A stretch of DNA of 9,751 nucleotides from the NCBI GenBank assembly GCA_002361535.1, contig DETG01000089.1, positions 3,116 through 12,866 on the forward strand, given 5' to 3'. Both the position numbers and the translations under genes were made by a program. Positions 6,365 to 9,751 of this stretch are shown in pieces. The notes beneath the pieces were generated by a model. It searched no databases, was not told the DNA's origin, and was given only the letters and a program-made list of their open reading frames with translations. The stretch's first letter is position 1, and each line of letters starts with the position of its first letter. This DNA comes from Prevotella sp. UBA3294. GTDB lineage: Bacteria; Bacteroidota; Bacteroidia; Bacteroidales; Bacteroidaceae.

Positions 6365-7636
6365 TTATTGAAGGGAGGTGAGTAGATCGGCTACCACATA
6401 ACTGCTGCCGCCTACGAAGATGAAATCATCGTGACTGGCATCAGACAATGCCTGTTGGTAGGCCTCTGCTACTGTGGGGAAGGTGTTGCCACGCAGGGAA
6501 TAGGTTTGTCCCATGGCTTGAACTTGCTGGGAAGGAATGGCACGATGGCTGCTGGCTTGTGTCCAGTAATAGACGGCATCCTTGGGTAACAGCTGCATCA
6601 CGGTGCGGATGTCTTTGTCATCAACCATGCCGAAGACCATGCGCAGCTGCCGACAGGGTTGTGCTGAGATTTGAGGGGCAAGGTATTGCCATCCCCCCGT
6701 ATTGTGTCCGGTGTCGCAAATAACGAGTGGGAAAGTGCGCAGGGTTTGCCAGCGCCCGGCTAACCCAGTGAGTTCAATCACCTGTCTCATTCCGTTCTGA
6801 ATGGCCGAGGCGGGGATCACCAGACCGGTAGATGTCTGCATGACATGGATGGCACAGAGGATAGTTCGTTTGTTCTTCTGCTGGTAGTCGCCTTTCAGCT
6901 CGAACGACAAATCGTCGTACTGAAGGGATGACAAGGCAGGATCCAGGAACTGGTCCATACGGAATGTCTCGGCCTTGAATAACGGGGCTTGTAGTTGTTG
7001 GGCTTTCTCTTCGAATACGGGTGCTGTCTCGGGTGTCGTCTCGCCAATCACCACGGGTACCTGTGGTTTGATGATTCCCGCTTTCTCGCTGGCAATCTTG
7101 TCAAGGGTACTGCCCAAGAATTGAGTGTGGTCGAAGCTGATGTTGGTGATGACGGAGAGGAGTGGGGTGATGATGTTGGTGCAGTCGAGCCTTCCCCCTA
7201 AGCCTACTTCGATGACGGCGATATCCACCTTCTGCTCGGCGAAATAGACAAAGGCCATGGCTGTGGTCAGTTCAAAGAATGATGGCTGCAGGGGTTCGAA
7301 GAAAGAACGCTCGTTCTTGACGAAGTCAACAACGCGTTTCTTACTGATACACTTACCGTTAACACGAATCCGTTCACGGAAGTCAACAAGGTGGGGCGAG
7401 GTGTATAAGCCAACCTTATAACCTGCTGATTGCAGAATGGCGGCAAGGGTGTGCGAACAGGATCCTTTCCCATTGGTACCCGCTACGTGGATCGTCTTGA
7501 AGAAACGATGTGGATGCCCGAAGTGGGCATCCAACGCAAGGGTATTGCTCAGTCCTTCCTTGTAGGCACCGGCACCGATCTTCTCGAAGGCGGGTGTCAC
7601 ATGAAAGAGATAGGAAACGGTCTGATCGTAGTTCAT
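6365..7636 (-). CDS. folC: Bifunctional folylpolyglutamate synthase / dihydrofolate synthase
   Basis: Adds glutamate to dihydropteroate or to folates using ATP, in the cytosol. The 423-residue protein (from the ATG) has the Mur-ligase-like layout: the P-loop HVAGTNGKGS (residues 50-59), the omega-loop region TSPHL (79-83), VIEVGLGGRLDCTN (about 141-154), the NISFDHTQFLG metal/phosphate-binding stretch (about 165-175), EKAGIIKP (184-191), then the linker GLAGRWQ and the C-terminal domain with CDTGHNTGG, where the usual DxAHNP form is altered to DTGHNT. A GTG at 7637-7639 lies directly between the dnaJ stop (7640-7642) and the ATG at 7634-7636, so the start could be one codon earlier. The abutting stop and start suggest translational coupling with dnaJ. 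Whether this enzyme has both activities cannot be told from sequence alone. Confidence 0.95.
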   Translation of the reverse strand: MNYDQTVSYLFHVTPAFEKIGAGAYKEGLSNTLALDAHFGHPHRFFKTIHVAGTNGKGSCSHTLAAILQSAGYKVGLYTSPHLVDFRERIRVNGKCISKKRVVDFVKNERSFFEPLQPSFFELTTAMAFVYFAEQKVDIAVIEVGLGGRLDCTNIITPLLSVITNISFDHTQFLGSTLDKIASEKAGIIKPQVPVVIGETTPETAPVFEEKAQQLQAPLFKAETFRMDQFLDPALSSLQYDDLSFELKGDYQQKNKRTILCAIHVMQTSTGLVIPASAIQNGMRQVIELTGLAGRWQTLRTFPLVICDTGHNTGGWQYLAPQISAQPCRQLRMVFGMVDDKDIRTVMQLLPKDAVYYWTQASSHRAIPSQQVQAMGQTYSLRGNTFPTVAEAYQQALSDASHDDFIFVGGSSYVVADLLTSLQ

Positions 7637-7639
7637 CAC

Positions 7640-8800
7640 TTAACTGAAATAGTTTCTGAACTTGTCGAAGATACTCTTCTTCGTGGCACTGTCGCCCTTG
7701 AAGTTATCACTCTTCTGCAGTTCTTCAAGAGCTTTCTTCTCGTTCTTGGAGAGTTCCTTCGGAACATAGACGCTGATGTTCACAATGAGGTCACCGGTGT
7801 CACGACCATAACCCTGTACTTCACGCAGTCCTTTGTCACGCAGACGAAGGGTCTTACCAGGCTGGGTGCCCGGCTCAATCTTGATCTTCACCTTGGAACC
7901 GTCAACAGTGGGAATCTCAGCTGTACCACCAAGTGCAGCCGTGGGGAAGTCGAGGAGCAGGTTGTATATCAGGTTACTGCCATCGCGAACGAAGGTGTCG
8001 TTGGGCTCTTCTTCAACAAATACCTGGATATTACCGGGGATGCCGTTGTGGATACCGGCGTTTCCTTTACCGGGAACATTCACCACCATCCCTTCGGCGA
8101 CACCTGCGGGAATATTGATTTCCACCACTTCCTCGCCTTTGACGACACCTGAGCCGTGGCACTCGTGACACTTGTCTTTGATGATGGTGCCCTCACCTTG
8201 GCAAGTGGGGCACACACTCTGCGACTGCATCATGCCAAAGAGGCTCTGGGTGGTGCGTGTGACTACTCCGCTGCCATGACAGGTGGGACATGTCTCACTG
8301 CTGCTGCCATGCTCTGCACCCGTACCATGACAGTGCTGACAGGTGATGTCTTTCTTTACTTTGAATTTCTTTGTAACGCCCGAGGCTACTTCCTGCAATG
8401 ACAGTCGAACCTTCAAACGGAGATCGGAGCCACGGTGCTGGGCGGGCTGACGAGTGCCGCCACCGAAACCTCCGAAGCCGGAGAATCCGCCATGACCGCC
8501 AAATACATCACCGAACATGGAGAATATGTCGTCCATGCTGAAACCACCACCAGAGAATCCACCGAATCCGCCCATATTAGGACCGTCGAAACCAAACTGA
8601 TCGTATTGCTGGCGTTTCTGTGGGTCGTGGAGAACGTCGTAGGCTTCGGCGGCCTCTTTGAATTTCTCCTCGGCCTCCTTGCTGCCTGGATTCCTGTCTG
8701 GATGGTATTTGATGGCTATCTTGCGATAGGCCTTCTTGATCTCGTCTTCGCTGGCATTCTTGTCAACGCCAAGCACCTCATAGTAGTCACGCTTTGTCAT
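7640..8800 (-). CDS. dnaJ: Chaperone DnaJ (Hsp40), type I
   Basis: Co-chaperone that delivers unfolded proteins to DnaK and stimulates its ATPase. The 386 residues show the full type-I layout: a J domain (1-70) starting [13 protein letters not shown] with the invariant HPD at 33-35; a Gly/Phe-rich linker (about 73-117); a zinc-finger region with four CxxCxGxG repeats beginning at C156 (CQHCHGTG), C173 (CPTCHGSG), C199 (CPTCQGEG) and C213 (CHECHGSG), all eight cysteines intact; then the substrate-binding C-terminal domains, with [18 protein letters not shown] and [15 protein letters not shown]. It follows grpE after 30 nt of repeat-like leader and its stop codon abuts folC. DnaK is not in the window. 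No CIRCE-type operator was seen upstream. Confidence 0.98.
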   Translation of the reverse strand: MTKRDYYEVLGVDKNASEDEIKKAYRKIAIKYHPDRNPGSKEAEEKFKEAAEAYDVLHDPQKRQQYDQFGFDGPNMGGFGGFSGGGFSMDDIFSMFGDVFGGHGGFSGFGGFGGGTRQPAQHRGSDLRLKVRLSLQEVASGVTKKFKVKKDITCQHCHGTGAEHGSSSETCPTCHGSGVVTRTTQSLFGMMQSQSVCPTCQGEGTIIKDKCHECHGSGVVKGEEVVEINIPAGVAEGMVVNVPGKGNAGIHNGIPGNIQVFVEEEPNDTFVRDGSNLIYNLLLDFPTAALGGTAEIPTVDGSKVKIKIEPGTQPGKTLRLRDKGLREVQGYGRDTGDLIVNISVYVPKELSKNEKKALEELQKSDNFKGDSATKKSIFDKFRNYFS

Positions 8801-8830
8801 TGAAACTTTGAAACTTTGAAATTTGAACTT
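8801..8830 (-). repeat. Degenerate tandem repeat filling the grpE-dnaJ gap
   Basis: The whole 30-bp spacer is made of four related units on the plus strand: TGAAACTT, TGAAACTT, TGAAATT, TGAACTT. In the mRNA these read as AAGTTTCA-like units running up to the dnaJ ATG, so they form its ribosome-binding region, which has no Shine-Dalgarno sequence. Confidence 0.8.
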
Positions 8831-9430
8831 TTACTGCCCTACTGCCACTTTGGCATGACGGATAACCTTGTCGTTCAACATGTAACCTGTCTGAACGCAG
8901 TCGATCACCATTCCTTTCTTGTCATCACCCATGCCAGGAACCATAGCGATAGCCTCATGGTAGTCGACATCGAAAGGTTTATCCTCGGTCTCGATCTTCT
9001 TTACGCCCAGTCCTTCGAGTGTTTTCACGAACTTATGGAAAATCAGTTCCATGCCTTGTTTGACGGCCTCGGGATCATCTGTCTTATCGGCTAAGGCACG
9101 CTCGAAGTCATCAAGCACAGGGAGAATGGCGGTGATGGTCTTCTCTCCTCCGTTGAGTATCAACTCGGCTTTTTCTTTGATCGTACGCTTGCGGTAGTTC
9201 TCAAATTCTGCCCGTGCTCTCAGGTACTGGTCTTTCAGCTGGGCAATCTCTTCCTCAGCTTTCTCCAACGGCGTTTTCTCGTCGGCTTCTTCCTGATTCT
9301 CCTCCTGATTCTGGGATTCGTTTTCTTCAGGAGTAACGGTCTCTTCCGCCTCCTGCTCGTTCATCTCCTGCTTGTTGGCGGTATCCTCTGCGTTTCCGTC
9401 TTCGATATTGATTTTCTTTTCTTCGCTCAT
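8831..9430 (-). CDS. grpE: Nucleotide exchange factor GrpE
   Basis: Releases ADP from DnaK to restart the Hsp70 cycle. From the ATG at 9428-9430 the protein is 199 residues: a disordered, very acidic and Gln-rich N-terminus (1-52, with EENESQNQEENQEEADE), a long helical coiled-coil segment (about 55-100, LEKAEEEIAQLKDQYLRARAEFENYRKR), and the C-terminal beta domain, KPFDVDYHEAIAMVPG (151-166) and TGYMLNDKVIRHAKVAV (181-197), which is the GrpE signature region. I prefer this start over an in-frame ATG at 9461-9463, which would add WLKKNKKSKV, because MSEEKK is the usual kind of GrpE N-terminus and the leader is A-rich just before it. The upstream ABC-F gene ends 51 nt before and dnaJ begins 30 nt after. 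The acidic segment is partly encoded by a short direct repeat (TCCTGATTCT twice on the plus strand near 9291-9312). Confidence 0.96.
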   Translation of the reverse strand: MSEEKKINIEDGNAEDTANKQEMNEQEAEETVTPEENESQNQEENQEEADEKTPLEKAEEEIAQLKDQYLRARAEFENYRKRTIKEKAELILNGGEKTITAILPVLDDFERALADKTDDPEAVKQGMELIFHKFVKTLEGLGVKKIETEDKPFDVDYHEAIAMVPGMGDDKKGMVIDCVQTGYMLNDKVIRHAKVAVGQ

Positions 9431-9481
9431 AACTTTAGACTTTTTGTTCTTTTTTAACCACATTACAAATACCGTGCCAGA

Positions 9482-9751
<270 letters not shown>

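Noticed and set aside
7430..8152. 240-codon plus-strand open frame opposite dnaJ and folC
   Set aside because: It spans the junction of two well-supported minus-strand genes and shows no recognisable domain; long antisense frames are expected opposite genes of this codon use.
9431..9463. Upstream ATG for grpE adding 11 residues (WLKKNKKSKV region)
   Set aside because: The MSEEKK start gives a typical GrpE N-terminus; the extension is a Lys-rich reading of an A-rich leader.
9431..9481. Promoter for grpE at a TATTTG-like box
   Set aside because: The TAnn spacing is missing two bases and no TTTG lies about 20 nt upstream; no CIRCE-type operator was found either.

Overview
The window reads as chromosomal DNA of a Bacteroidales bacterium, most likely Prevotella-like. 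Three things point there: the GalM, GalK, GrpE and DnaJ sequence types; A-rich leaders without clear Shine-Dalgarno sites; and two promoters of the Bacteroidetes primary-sigma form (TTTG, a 20-nt gap, then a TAnnTTTG-like -7 box). All nine genes lie on the minus strand, so transcription runs from high to low coordinates. No RNA gene, insertion sequence, CRISPR array or attachment site was recognised.

The right side (about 6365-9751) is housekeeping. The C-terminal end of an ABC-F ATPase is followed by grpE, dnaJ and folC, packed tightly with gaps of 51 nt, 30 nt and no gap. GrpE and DnaJ are the co-chaperones of DnaK, which is not in the window. FolC makes folylpolyglutamates.

The left side (1-6203) is a galactose block in two units. 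The first, driven by a promoter at 6238-6269, encodes a cytosolic aldose 1-epimerase (GalM) and galactokinase (GalK), and ends at an intrinsic terminator at 3827-3853. The second, driven by a promoter at 3344-3375, encodes a secreted DUF4380-like protein, a second GalM carrying a lipoprotein signal, and a vSGLT-type sodium/sugar symporter cut by the window edge. The inferred flow is anomer conversion outside the cytosol, sodium-driven import across the inner membrane, anomer conversion inside, and phosphorylation to galactose 1-phosphate. No galT or galE is present here.

The most unusual non-coding region is the 576-bp gap between the two galactose units. It holds two identical 23-bp perfect palindromes 66 bp apart with a third palindrome between them, and a 16-bp tandem duplication at the galK terminator. 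The secreted DUF4380-like protein in a galactose unit is the least understood gene. No clearly new multi-gene system is evident.
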